A stretch of DNA of 64,000 nucleotides, from NCBI RefSeq assembly GCF_017654505.1, contig NC_054535.1, positions 47,191,848 through 47,255,847 on the forward strand, read 5' to 3'. This document shows, in pieces, positions 24,511 through 35,639 of this stretch. Made by a program: the position numbers and the translations under genes. This DNA is from Polyodon spathula (taxonomy: Eukaryota > Chordata > Actinopteri > Acipenseriformes > Polyodontidae). The notes under the pieces are model-generated. The model was not told the origin of the DNA. It made no database searches and saw only the letters and a program-made list of their open reading frames with translations. Positions within the stretch are counted from its first letter, which is position 1, and each line of letters begins with the position of its first letter.

Positions 24511-26230
24511 AATGTGTGATATTATAAATTTTACAGTAAAATACATAAGAAACTTGGCTTATTTTTATTTTTTATTTCATGGGCCATAGAGCAATTATAG
24601 TCATAATCTATGTTATTATCTAAATTCAGGGATTTTAAAGATCTCAAAAAATATTGCTTAAAAATCTAATCAATGTTCTAGTATATTCCCTTATCTTTTT
24701 AGAAAGGGTGTCATGTCTTCTGTTACAAAGAATTGGATGACACACATGTACAATTGTATTTCTCTCCTAATGATGGTCAGTATTCAGGACATAACATTGG
24801 AATAGTTTACATGTGTGTTTACTCTTACTCGAGACATTCCTCTCTTGTGAAATAATCAAGGACTTGGTACCTTTTTGCGTTTCCATGTGAAGCCTTTCAT
24901 TTTCCTGGGAACGACCCACTTTCCCATGAACGGTATGCAAATAAATTAGCCATGCGTAAGGCCTAGTTCGAGTCTCATGCAGTTTAGCAGTACGTTCCCA
25001 AAAATATTGTTTCCATGTGTAGAAATCCATGTGACATCATGTTTGACATATATGGTTAATAAAGCTCTGATTTTCTGATGGATCGCGCATGCCTTTTTAT
25101 TACTTTGTTTTAGTGTTCTCGCCCACACTGCTTTTCACTCATCATCTGTGAGGGGTTATATCTTTATTAATAACAAACTGGGCCAAATCCGAGTGGTGGT
25201 TGAATAGACGTTTGGGCTATTGAAAGGTAGGTGGCAGATACTACTGAAGCGTACTGAAGTGAGCCACAAGGTTGTTCAGCAAATTATTTTAAAAAAGCCA
25301 GGCAAACCTTCTCCCTTAATCATTGGAAATAGCTTGTCTGTCTCATCTAAAATCTCTGCCACTAATAAACAGTACAGTGGTGAGGAAACTCTTGGGCTTT
25401 AAACAAAATAAATAACCACTTCAGGCTAAATCATAAATCAATGTGTGCACAGAATCAAGAGTCTATTCTTAAGAAATAAAATTAGCATAGTAGAGTACTA
25501 GTGCAAATCTGGGTCTTTGAGTGTAAATGTATTATTAATCTTCAATCTACCACTGAATTAAATTAGACCAAATTCCCTAGGAATGCCAGCACCAGTAGAT
25601 AGTGTTTACTTATGCTGCCCCTTGTGTTATGGAGATTACTGATTTGTTGTTTTAGTGTTGTTACATTTACTCTTTGCAGCTGTTCACAACAATAGATTCA
25701 AAATTAATGTCTAGAAACATATATAGAGAGAATACAATCTTATGGCTTTACTAAAACCAATATATTTTATTTATTTCCATCCATCACCAAAAAATAGAAA
25801 ACTTCCAAAACTAAATCAGCATGTGCTTTTAAATCAGCTTGTTTGTATACTTTCCTATTTGATATTTTACATGTCTATAATGTTAACTGCTGTGACATTC
25901 TGGCAGCAAGTTTTAATTTTCACTCACAGAATGTCCAAGTCACATGAAAATACTGCATTTAAAGATCACTGTTAACAGAAACAAATCATTCCGAATTTAC
26001 ATTAATCAGCTTTGCCATCACAATTCTCATTAAGAGAACAGCACATGGCTTCTGATTGTAAGCTTGCCAGTCCATGTATTTCTCACTGCATATGACTGTT
26101 GCCTGCTCATCTGTAAGTATTGTTTGCTTAAGAGTGTCGCTGTTAAAAACTAATGTTTAATAGGCAATAGTGCAAAAGACAACTCCAAAATACACTGCTT
26201 TTAATTCATAATGAATCAACATTAGCACGC
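24507..26230. other. Unassigned AT-rich DNA
   Basis: Short frames only (up to 87 codons). Nothing recognisable. Confidence 0.45.
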
Positions 26231-26378
26231 TTCTGGGAGTCTGGAACCAGCTCCAATAATGTTGTTGAAGCTGACACCCTGGGATCCTTCAAGAAGCTGC
26301 TTGATGAGATTCTGGGATCAATAAGCTACTAACAACCAAACAGGCCTCTCATTTGTAAACTTTCTTATGTTTTTATGA
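26231..26378 (+). mobile_element. CR1-type LINE, 3'-end fragment
   Basis: About 148 bp closely match the last part of the CR1 copy ending at 60371. It includes codons for the tail of ORF2 (a SFKKLLDEILGSISY-like stretch, stop, then CAACCAAAC) and the AACTTTCTTATG terminal segment. 5' truncation to a few hundred bases is typical of LINE insertion. A deletion removes a dozen or so bases of the 3' untranslated part. Confidence 0.88.
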
Positions 26379-27546
26379 ACCTTTACATGTTTAAAGTTTA
26401 TTTGTGTAAAGCAAATGTGTGCTTTCTAAAGCAGTAGTATATGTATGAGATCTAAGACAGTAGTGCTTCTGCCTCAGAGCCAGACCCAGAACAATACTTC
26501 AGCAGAAATCCAATACATTAAGCATTGAACAATAGATATTATGTATATTATTATGAAAGATTGGACATTTTTATGTAAAAGTATTTTGGCACTTGTAATA
26601 CTGTATATTTTGGTCTATAAAAATCGCAGGGTGTTGTCATATGGTAAAGCTGAATTTTAGGTAATACTAATAAACTGATGTAGAATAATTGATGTGCATG
26701 GCTGTTAGATCAACAGACTGATCCAATGGGTTCCTAATGTTATTTTCATCATTATTTTTATAATAATGCTATAACAATGGTATCTGGCCTTTATATAAAC
26801 TGTTCTCTTATAGAAAATGAAGCGTTCAACAATATTTTTCACTGGTACAAGCTAATCAACTCTTCACAAGGGAAGTAATCTACAGAGTTGCTCTTGGCCA
26901 CCAATGCCAGGTGATGGAGGACCACCGACCCCCAGAAGGGAGATACAGCTGCAAAGGAAGCAGAGGGGAGGTGGAGGAGAAAGGTTTGCAGAACAAGTAG
27001 TGGAAGGAATAGGATTAGCGTAGCTGAGCCTCGCCTTGCCCTGAAACTATGGCAAGCTTCTGTTATACAATGTACTGTACAAGGTTGTTTTGCATTTGTA
27101 ACATCGCAAATGTGCAGACACTTTTGATTATTTAGAGATTTTGTCAATTGAAATTGATGTCTTATTGACAGCACTGCACTTGAAACATCTATAAACCAAA
27201 TTAACTTTTAAAAACAGTGTAAAAAATGAAATATCTCCAACAAAGAGAAAATAGGACAAGTGATTGTCATTATAGCTATAAAAGAGGTAAAAATTGATTT
27301 TAAACTTTAGTTAGCACTTAAGAACTGAACCTTCTTACTACAGACATATAAAAACAATACATGAAATTGTATCTTTATTAGTGTTACATAATCTTAAAAC
27401 AGAACTGCATCAGTTCAAATATATTTCTTAGTTCAATACCTACAATACAATTATAGACAGTGCCCAATTGACCAGTAATATTTTCTTCTATCCTACAAAC
27501 ACAAGCACTTAAGACTACAATGTAAAATGCTGTGATGAATATCTTT
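26379..27546. other. Unassigned DNA
   Basis: A 111-codon minus-strand frame (27174 to 26839) has no recognisable domain. Nothing else found. Confidence 0.45.
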
Positions 27547-27551
27547 GTTAG

Positions 27552-28496
27552 TGTAACAGGGTCGCGGCAAGACAGAGACTGAGAAGCCAGGAAACTGCAC
27601 AACAAGCGCTAAAGCACACTTTAATATAGAAAAAATAACACAAAAGTACAAACAAAAAGCTAAATAAAGGTTTAAACAAACATACAAAAACTGTTCAAGC
27701 CCTTTAAAGACAATACAGAGTCACAGAAACAACACAGGTTCACTCGTCAAACTTCTCTCCCCTAGTGGAGCCCTGGGCTTTCCTTTTATGGGATGTGGCT
27801 AGAGCCCAATTAATCAATAACACTATGTAACACAATTTTTGTTCCTGGGTAGTAAGTGTTATTTCCTAATTGCTTATGCCTCAAAAGTATAGAAAATTGC
27901 TATTATTCCCCACAAACTTTGCTTTTGTGACCAGGACAGTGATATTTCAAAATATCACTATTTCCAATGGGAAAACGGGCAAATGTGTGTCTTTCGTTCA
28001 CATAAAGTCAGAAAAAAACAACATATGAATCCAAATTAACATGTATTTATACTAAAGTAATACAAAAATGACTACAAAAGATTTAGAATTGAGTAGTTTT
28101 TCGAGATTTACGATTATACTGTATTTACATTTTTGTACTAATTTAGTATAAATACATGTTAATTTGGATTCATATGTTGTTTTTTACTGACTTTATGTGA
28201 ACGAAAAGACACACATTTGCCCGTTTTCCCATTGGAAATAGTGATATTTTGAAATATCACTGTCCTGGTCACAAAAGCAAAGTTTGTGGGGAATAATAGC
28301 AATTTTCTATACTTTTGAGGCATAAGCAATTAGGAAATAACACTTACTACCCAGGAACAAAAAAAAAATAATAATTTTTACACTGTGTAATTAGCGATTA
28401 TCTAATTAAGGCTCCAGCCACACACGTTTTTGGCAGGGAAGAATTAACCCCATCCCTGCTAACCACCACAAAGCATCAATAAATATATTATCGCTA
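27552..28496 (-). mobile_element. Solo LTR, interrupted by family B pair
   Basis: GTTAG occurs immediately outside both ends (27547-27551 and 28497-28501), a 5-bp target duplication. Read on the minus strand it ends in ...CCCTGTTACA, as expected for an LTR. Its other terminus starts TAGCG instead of TG, which I take as a decayed end. Near the far end GGCAGGGAAGAATTAACCCC closely matches the LTR at 49533-49932 (GGCAGGGAGGATTTTAACCC). After removing the inserted family B hairpin (about 560 bp), the remaining length is close to the 400 bp of that LTR. A CATAAAAGG motif on the minus strand could be its TATA box. No internal retroelement genes flank it. Confidence 0.6.
27839..28360. repeat. Long hairpin: two family B copies head to head
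   Basis: Left arm 27839-28070 and right arm 28128-28360 are reverse complements over about 232 bp, with only about four or five differences by eye. They are separated by a 57-bp spacer (28071-28127). The left copy is on the minus strand. It retains the family's inner segment down to the TTTACAGTATA boundary. The right copy lacks about 55 bp just after its TTTACA start. A transcript through this region would fold into a very stable hairpin. Confidence 0.93.
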
Positions 28497-28501
28497 GTTA
28501 G

Positions 28502-29370
28502 ACTATCACTAATTGCAGATGTAGGGCTCTATGTATCATTCATTTTTCTTTTGTATCTTGACTTTTCAAAGGTTTTTGTGGCTTTGTGGACCTACCCGCA
28601 TGTATTAAAGTAATTTTCTCTGCTGCGGTAGTTTATTTACGACTGTTACTTTCGTATGCAAATTTGCAAATTTCATTATAATATTAAAGTTTCACACTTA
28701 CCCTTGGCGTAGATTCAGCTAGCTGTTCGTATGTGAAACTTCCTATCCAAACTTTCCTTCTCAGCAATTAATTATGTGGTGCATAGACAACTGAAATACG
28801 ACAAAAGTATTTTCTTGACACCTGTGTGCTGTGCCTCAACCAACGACAGGCACAAAATGAAACTTGCAGGGAATGTAGATCAGGGTCTAGACTACAATCT
28901 GTCAAAAACTGACAAAAATCCAAGGTTACAAGATTTGACCTGGGTGTGTTCAAAGGTCACAGACTTTCTGTGTCAATTATGGAGAAAGTTATGACCATGG
29001 AAAGGTTTTGATGGGGAGTCCAAAATGGGCCAGCTTTGATGAGCTGTATCTCATGAACCAGATGTCAATCAGGCCTACAATTCACACTGTAACCACTTCT
29101 CCCAAAGGAGTAATCAAAGGAGGTCGAGGTTTATGGCAATTGATTTAATATGGAATCACCCTTATGTTACTTGCCTCCCTGGGCCACAGGTGTTAAGATG
29201 ACCTTGTAATACAGTTTAAAGGGCAGTATTACCATGTGGTTAAATTAGACTACAATTATGAATTTAATCTGACTGCATGTTAAGCCTTCCCAGCCAAAAG
29301 AGGAACAAAATGTTGGATTCTTGTAGAATCCCACAAGCAATTGGACATACAGTTTTCTCAGTAATAGTTG

Positions 29371-29374
<4 letters not shown>
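28502..29374. other. Unassigned DNA
   Basis: Nothing recognisable. Frames do not exceed 72 codons. Confidence 0.45.

Positions 29375-29421
<47 letters not shown>
29375..29421. repeat. (GT)n microsatellite
   Basis: About 23 uninterrupted GT units. Confidence 0.97.
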
Positions 29422-29425
<4 letters not shown>

Positions 29426-30665
29426 CACAGTATGTTAGTATGCATTCATTTATTGATTCCAAGAAATGATGTCACAACCTAAATGTTATGGCACCTTCCC
29501 TGAAAAACACTTAGATTTCTACCTGATGAACCTTTAAGAAGAAAGTGTTCCCATACTGTCCCAATACTGCATGCACATATGTACAGGCGTGGATATAAGA
29601 GCAGCTCTGTTATTATTTAACCAATGCACTCCATGCGGATCCACAGACAAAAGTGGGAACTCAGCATGACCAGCATTTGAACCAGAAAGATCCTGAATAT
29701 ATGACTCACCCTGCACTCCACATAGTAGTGCCTTTACTGGATGAGCCAAGGGGGCTTTTTAACACAAAACATTGAAAAAGAAGGGGAGGATGTAGAGTGC
29801 ACTTTATTACCCGGAAAAAGTAGTCTTAGTTTATTATTTTTAGAATACAAATTTTAATAGTGAAAAAAAGGACAATCTCTCTAACTGTTCAGCATTAAGG
29901 GTTAAAACAAAATACTTTCTTAACATAGTTTACAAAAAAATGGAAATTTGAAAAGTAAAAGACATGTATTAACTAATGAACTGCAGGGTCATGTTTGGGT
30001 TTAGCAACTATTTTCTTGCTAGTTTTGAAGTATTGTAATTGTCGTATTTTTGACAGAAAACGTATCTTTGTCTTTGCATTTCAAAAAGGCTCAAAACGGC
30101 AAGTTGCATCATCGTCAAAATCTAACAATGAATCTACTTATTATTTAAGGTAACTACAAATTTAAGGTAACTACAAATTAATATACATTAACAATGAACG
30201 TTGATATGTTATACTGCACTCAGAATCTATGTACGGGGTAAACAGTCCATACTTGTACGTAATATTTTGTACCTCTATATGAATTTATCTGTAGGCAATA
30301 GGCATGGGATATGAGCTGTTTATGTTATGTAAGCATAAAAGCTCAACTCAGAAGCTGTGTGTGTGTGTGTGTGTGTGTAATACATCATGTCTATGAAAAT
30401 AAACGAATAATTAAGGGATTTTAATTTACCACCTGTTTTCTGAATTTGCTGGGCATCAATCAAAGGCACATATAATGGTGCAAAAATCTTATATAATTTA
30501 TATAAATTAGTTTTTTGAAGGTCATTACCATGGTAAAAAAATGCTTTTTGAATAGCTGCCATAGGGGCATATACATTAGTGTGGAAAAGTTAGTTGCAAG
30601 TTGAAGCTGAAACTACATGATGCCAACTCAAGTAAATGGAGTGACATTTAAATTAAATCAATTGG
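29422..30665. other. Unassigned DNA with a short (GT)n
   Basis: Contains (GT)n at 30356-30378. No gene supported. Confidence 0.45.
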
Positions 30666-31682
30666 TACAATAGTCTCCAGCTAAGAGAGCACCCCTTGGG
30701 AAGCAACTGAAGTGTTCTTATAGCCGAAGTGTTCACCAGATACATTATGAATCAATCAATAAATACATACATAGGTATTAGTTGTCATGACACACATGCA
30801 TCAACATATGAAATGAACTGAACTATAATAATAATATAAAGTAACAGACAAACTAACGTTAGTAGAACCTTGGTGTATTTCGGGAGGCTGGAGCTGGGGC
30901 TCCTCCTTTGTGTCACCCAGCTAAAATATCTATCAGTCACCCTATAATTACCTGTCATACACCCTATTTAAACTGTAGCCAGCTCTAATTCTCATCTTGC
31001 TTTTCAGTTTGCAGTTACCACTCAGACTTGCAGACCCAATCTTAAGACAAACCTTTGTTTTCAATCAGTTTAAATGACTACTCACCTGAGAGAGCTTTCT
31101 TTTTCATCTGACTCTGATGAAGTTTTTTTTTCTCCTTCTGGCTGTATTCCTTCAACAAATAATCCACTGAAAAAACTCTCAAAGAAATCCACCCACCCTG
31201 CTTCTCCTCCATCTGGCAATGTTGCTGAAGATTTTCATTAAGCCTCTGCCAGTCCTGCCTCTTTACCCTCTGCTCATCCAACGGTGCCTGCTCCCATTCC
31301 TCCTCACTGCTCTAAACTCATCAAACCTCAGGATGATTCTCCAGTGCAACTTTTTTTACAAGGACTGGCCCATTGACAAACTCCTGAAAGCTATTTTCAA
31401 TAAAAGATTGCACATTGAAGCAGGGAGCGATCGGGCTGGTTTATTTTTTTTTCAAATTGCAATCCCATATCGGCTGAGACTGTTTTTCCCCCTCAAAAGT
31501 CACAGCAGAGATCCAAACTTCACACTTTGCCCTGTGCAAGCATAACTCACCTCTGACCCATTGACTACAAACCCTTAGTTTTCAATTTCATCAGATCCTT
31601 CCTCCAATTTGCATTATCAGATTTCTAACGGTATCAGGCAACTCATTCATCCTCTTTCCACCTCAATTTCTAGAGTATCTGA

Positions 31683-32440
31683 TTGCCTGGATGCGCTAGT
31701 ATCAGGATCACTCATTTGGAACCGGCAGCCATTGCTTTCTCACAAGTGGAAACAGCAGCAGTGCTCGTCTCTCATTGTGCTTCAGCCATGTCCACACCTG
31801 CTCTCGCGCTGCCAATCTTCACTCTAGCTACCATCGCTAGTTCAGGAACCTCATATGCTTCAGTAGTTCATCGGCACTCTCTCTCCTCAACTGAGATGCA
31901 ATATTATTCAAGGTAAAATTATTGATGGTAAAGATGGTAATTTGGTCTCTATTCTTATTCCAACCTCAGGATTTCTGGATCACATGGTAGTATGACTGTG
32001 AAGATCTGTCTGTTGCTCTAAAATCTCAGGATCCTCGGCTGTGTAAAAAAACATACTCTTGGAGGATTTGTGCTTGCATTTTCTGTTTTTTACTATATCC
32101 TTTGTCAAGTTTATGCCCATGACGACAAGAACTGGAGTTATTTAACATTGTTGATCTCTCGGTCAGGTATGATGGTACCATTTTTTCATAAAGCTGTATC
32201 ATAAAGCTTTTTCAGCCAAAACAGCTTCTCGGTTCTCACTGGACAATACACTGATTAACAGGTCCCAACCTGATCCTGATCTCTTTAATAGATTCTTCAG
32301 TGGTCTCTGTGCCAAATCTTGCAGAGTTTGTGCTTCCACCACCCATTCTACTTGTTTGTGTCCAAAAGCAGCCTCCTCTTCGCCTTCTCATCAGCATCAA
32401 ATGATTGTTCCCCTGCTTCTTCCTCTTCTTTTTTTAGGAA
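31683..32440 (+). pseudogene. DIRS/Ngaro-like ORF1 (gag-type) remnant
   Basis: Several frames read in order like the ORF1 protein of vertebrate DIRS-type retroelements. First comes an upstream Ser/Ala-rich part with LSSTEMQYY. Then in a shifted frame come IPTSGFLDH and DLSVALKSQDPRL, then YSWRICACIF, then FSAKTASRF. Last comes a zinc knuckle CRVCASTTHSTCLC at 32320-32361, with exact CX2CX4HX4C spacing, followed by P. The protein would bind nucleic acid in the retroelement particle. At least three frameshifts or stops separate the blocks, so it is dead. No reverse transcriptase or tyrosine recombinase accompanies it here. The family call rests on block order and the knuckle. Confidence 0.65.
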
Positions 32441-32561
32441 TCGTGTGTCTGCAGTTTCTCCTATTCATTAATGCTTGGTGACTTGTGTCTAATTCAGAAT
32501 TTTTTGTAGCAAGAGAAACAGTGGCACATTTTGCCATTTGTTTACTTGCCATTTTGTAGCA

Positions 32562-32738
32562 ATGGGGTGCACTTGTGGAAATCAGAATACAAAACAATTC
32601 AATGATATGATTGTGGTTCTGGAAAGATTTAATAAACTAATCAGTGTGCCTCAAGACACTGTCGATGACAAGTCACTTTTGAAAAGCCTGAATAAGCCAT
32701 TTAAGTTTGATGAGTTTAAAAAACTGTATCCGTTGTGA
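32562..32738 (+). pseudogene. Possible transposase C-terminal fragment
   Basis: A 59-codon frame (MGCTCGNQ ... FKKLYPL) ends about 155 bp before the right TIR of the surrounding TA-flanked element. That position and the charged, Leu-rich end (DEFKKLYPL) would suit the C terminus of its transposase. I do not recognise a domain, so this rests mainly on location. Confidence 0.3.
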
Positions 32739-32895
32739 ACAAATCATTATTGGTGCCAAGAAAGCGTTCCTTTAAACAGAGTTCCTGTTCCTTTAGCTGG
32801 AGCATTTACAATGGGAAAAATTTGTATCACCAAAAGGGTGTTCCCTTAGGCAAAGTGTTCTTTAGGAGGTGTTCCTATATGTGGAGACTACTGTA

Positions 32896-34389
32896 TAATA
32901 ATGGGTGACTAACATTCATATTTAGAAACACCCTTCACTGTTAATGCTCAATGGTGGTTCATATTGAGAATGAACACTTACAGTTGGTGAGCACTATCAC
33001 TAAAAGGTTTTCTGAATATGGTCATTAGATTCCCAAACAGACCTTGATACAGGTATCGCTCCCTGTTTCCTCTCTGTGGGAGATGTTTTTTCCCCTCATT
33101 TCTTTTTTCTATGGTTATGGCTCCAAGTGTGTCTCTACTTTGAGAACATCCTAAGTACATTGCTATTGTGATTAGAGCTGTATTCTGTGACTCTCTAGAT
33201 CAAGTTCAATCGTGGGTGTCTTACAAGAAAAATACAATTGATTATAATGTTGTGTAACAGTTGAGTCAAAATTAATCCCATAAGAACGGGAGGCTTTTGC
33301 TACTAGCGCATTAGCCATCATACTGTATGTTTTGCTGACTAGATAAATCAATTATAACTATTTATCTACAGATGTACTAGAAGAGGGAATAATCCACTTT
33401 TTTAGCTAACATAGTTCTTAGTAAAACAACATGTTGTTGACACTATTTTGAATAAGCTAATAATTATATTGACTTTTGAATAGGATGACTAAAATTAACT
33501 TGTATGTACAGCATTAGCAGGCAATATGTAGATTGCTAGATGGTGCTATTTTTCACTGGTTTTGTGGTGTATGGTTGTATTTATCTCTTATCATCATTAT
33601 CACGAATATTGGAGGTGGCCAAAATAATCTCCAAATTATTGGATACCAATTACTGAGACGATTGTTTAGATTGACATCACATGTTGCTTGTGAGTGGGCA
33701 TTATGAGATAAAACAATCAATCGCCTATAAAAAAAACTAGGTGTGGGGGATAAAATAAAACAAAAAACAGTGTTATTGTATCAAACTCATGGATAGTAAT
33801 GACAGCTTTAGTAGCAAGTGATTTTCAAACAATTTGTTAATAAAATAAATCTGTTAATGCTTTGAAATTGAGTCGATGAGGTCGTTTATGCATTTCTCAT
33901 TAAAAAGCTTAATTGTCACAGCTTACGTACATCACTTCCTGTTTCAACGACTAGATAAGGGGAAGGTGTTAATCAAAATGCACGTTAAGCAGCCAAATGG
34001 AAATAAAAAATAATGGCAATATCTATTTTGTGTATTATTTGTAAACTTAATTTAAAATTGCACATTTTGTCATCCAGAATATACATTTATTTAGAACACT
34101 TCGTATATAACATGCTGATTTACTATTACTGGCATGTGGGTAAAAAATGGACAGCACGGATTAAAAAATAAATTAAACCTCACTAGTAATGTACCCTCAT
34201 TTGTGGGAATCTTTTGCCACAGGTTACTAAATACAACTATTTTATGTGCATTTTCAATTTATTTATTTATTTTAAGTATAGATTTTAACAACTACAAATA
34301 TCGAATTATCTAGGTAGTACAATACTGACCTACTAATATGCAATCTGGTGTATTGGGTCTCTGAAATGATTAAACACAGTGGATTGTGT
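32896..34389. other. Unassigned AT-rich DNA
   Basis: No gene or element ends recognised. Confidence 0.45.
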
Positions 34390-34890
34390 CAAAATTAGTC
34401 ATGACTGGAGTCTGTGAAATGTGCACATATGTTCCAGATGTTATAGGATATCACAAATCATCTGCGCGCTTAGTTAATGGAACCCCTTCCTCTTTACATA
34501 TGTATGCATGGTGTTGCAGTGATTTGAGTGCAACGTCTGTGCAATTTATGACTCCCATTAATCTGGTAAACTCCCTTTTAATATGTTGTAGCTACTCCTG
34601 ATTAAGTGGGATACTGATATAACCATTAACTCTTTTTATCAAGCCACCCGTGACCCTTTGAAATGACCCAGAGACATCGAAGGACAATGCTGCCAAGCCA
34701 ACCCCTTCATATGCGGGGGCACGGACACTTTTTTGTAGGCAATTCAAGGTCCTCCCGCAGAGTCTGACAGAGGTTGACAATAGCTGCCCTATCCAAACTC
34801 AATCAAGTTTTTAGATCCTCATCTGGTAAATCTAAGAAATGAACCCCCGTCCTGTACACCCTCTCTCTGTATCGTCAGCGTCGCAGCCAG
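34390..34890 (-). pseudogene. PIF/Harbinger transposase remnant 2
   Basis: Minus-strand blocks appear in Harbinger order: RERVYRTG...LDLPDEDLK near the N terminus, RAAIVNLCQTLREDLELPTK, then in another frame GSFQRVTGGLIKRV. This last block corresponds to the helix-turn-helix-like GSFQ...G...S.S.VSR region. It is followed by YISIPLNQE and then FTRLMGVINCTDVALKSLQ, the block around the first catalytic Asp (GxIDCTHVxIKS). The Asp-equivalent position now reads Asn. Stops and frameshifts are frequent. Distal catalytic residues are absent. It belongs to the same superfamily as the 13-kb remnant but covers a more N-terminal part. Confidence 0.75.
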
Positions 34891-35628
34891 GGTCTGTCAA
34901 TCAGGCTCGCACTCAAGCGTAAAATTACATTTGCTGCTACTGCGGCTACTCTCAGCAAAGCCATACTCCCAACAAAGATTTACTTTTTCTCAAAACAGAG
35001 AAGAACTGGGGATTCAGCTAGGGATTCCAGGTAGGTGGGAATCAGTTGAACCATCATCTGTAAGAGAAACATTTACCTTAAGTTTGCATCTTTTACCTTA
35101 AAAAAACAAAACAAAACAAAAAAAACATTAATTTCAGTTGCGATGAAGTAAGATGAGGATTCTTCAATTTGTTCCTGGAATTCGATACGTTTTGACCCAT
35201 GAAATGTCTTTAATTTAACCAAACTGGCACTTGCTTACCCACTTCATTCCAAAATCTAGAAAAGCATAGTATGACGGTACAGTGACATCAAAATTCTAGA
35301 AAAAGAATGTTCCATTCAGGGTGTCAAAAGTTGTAAACATAACAATTGTTAATATAGAATATATAAACACAGGTTTAAAGTATGATTAATCCTAGTAAGT
35401 ATTACTCTTTGCAGTAGCCCTTCACTTTTAGCATACCAGAGAAGCATGTTTTACACAAGGCTGTACGTTATACAAAGGAGGCAATATACTAGATTCACTT
35501 TACAGTATATTCTAAAGATTGTGGTCTACGAACTGAACAAAAAACAACAACTAAGTAACACATTGGATTGTTGTATGTACTCATATTCAATTTCTGGGAC
35601 CTGTATATATTCCAAGAACAGTATTTAA
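34891..35628. other. Unassigned DNA
   Basis: No recognisable feature between the Harbinger remnant and the CR1 3' end. Confidence 0.45.
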
Positions 35629-35639
35629 GAACATAAGAA

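Larger units (their letters stand above)
30668..32893. mobile_element. pogo/Tigger-like DNA element (TA-flanked)
   Basis: The left end CAATAGTCTCCAGCTAAGAG and the reverse complement of the right end, CAGTAGTCTCCACATATAGG, form TIRs. Both continue into GGAACACC-type repeats (AGCACC on the left). TA flanks both sides (30666-30667 and 32894-32895). Length is 2226 bp. The TIR start (CARTAGTCTCC) and TA target suit the pogo/Tigger branch of Tc1/mariner. No DDD catalytic domain is readable, because most of the interior is occupied by a decayed DIRS-like sequence. Confidence 0.65.

Noticed and set aside
31078..31545. Frames of 67 and 108 codons left of the DIRS gag blocks
   Set aside because: They may be part of the DIRS relic, but no matching block is clear enough to annotate.
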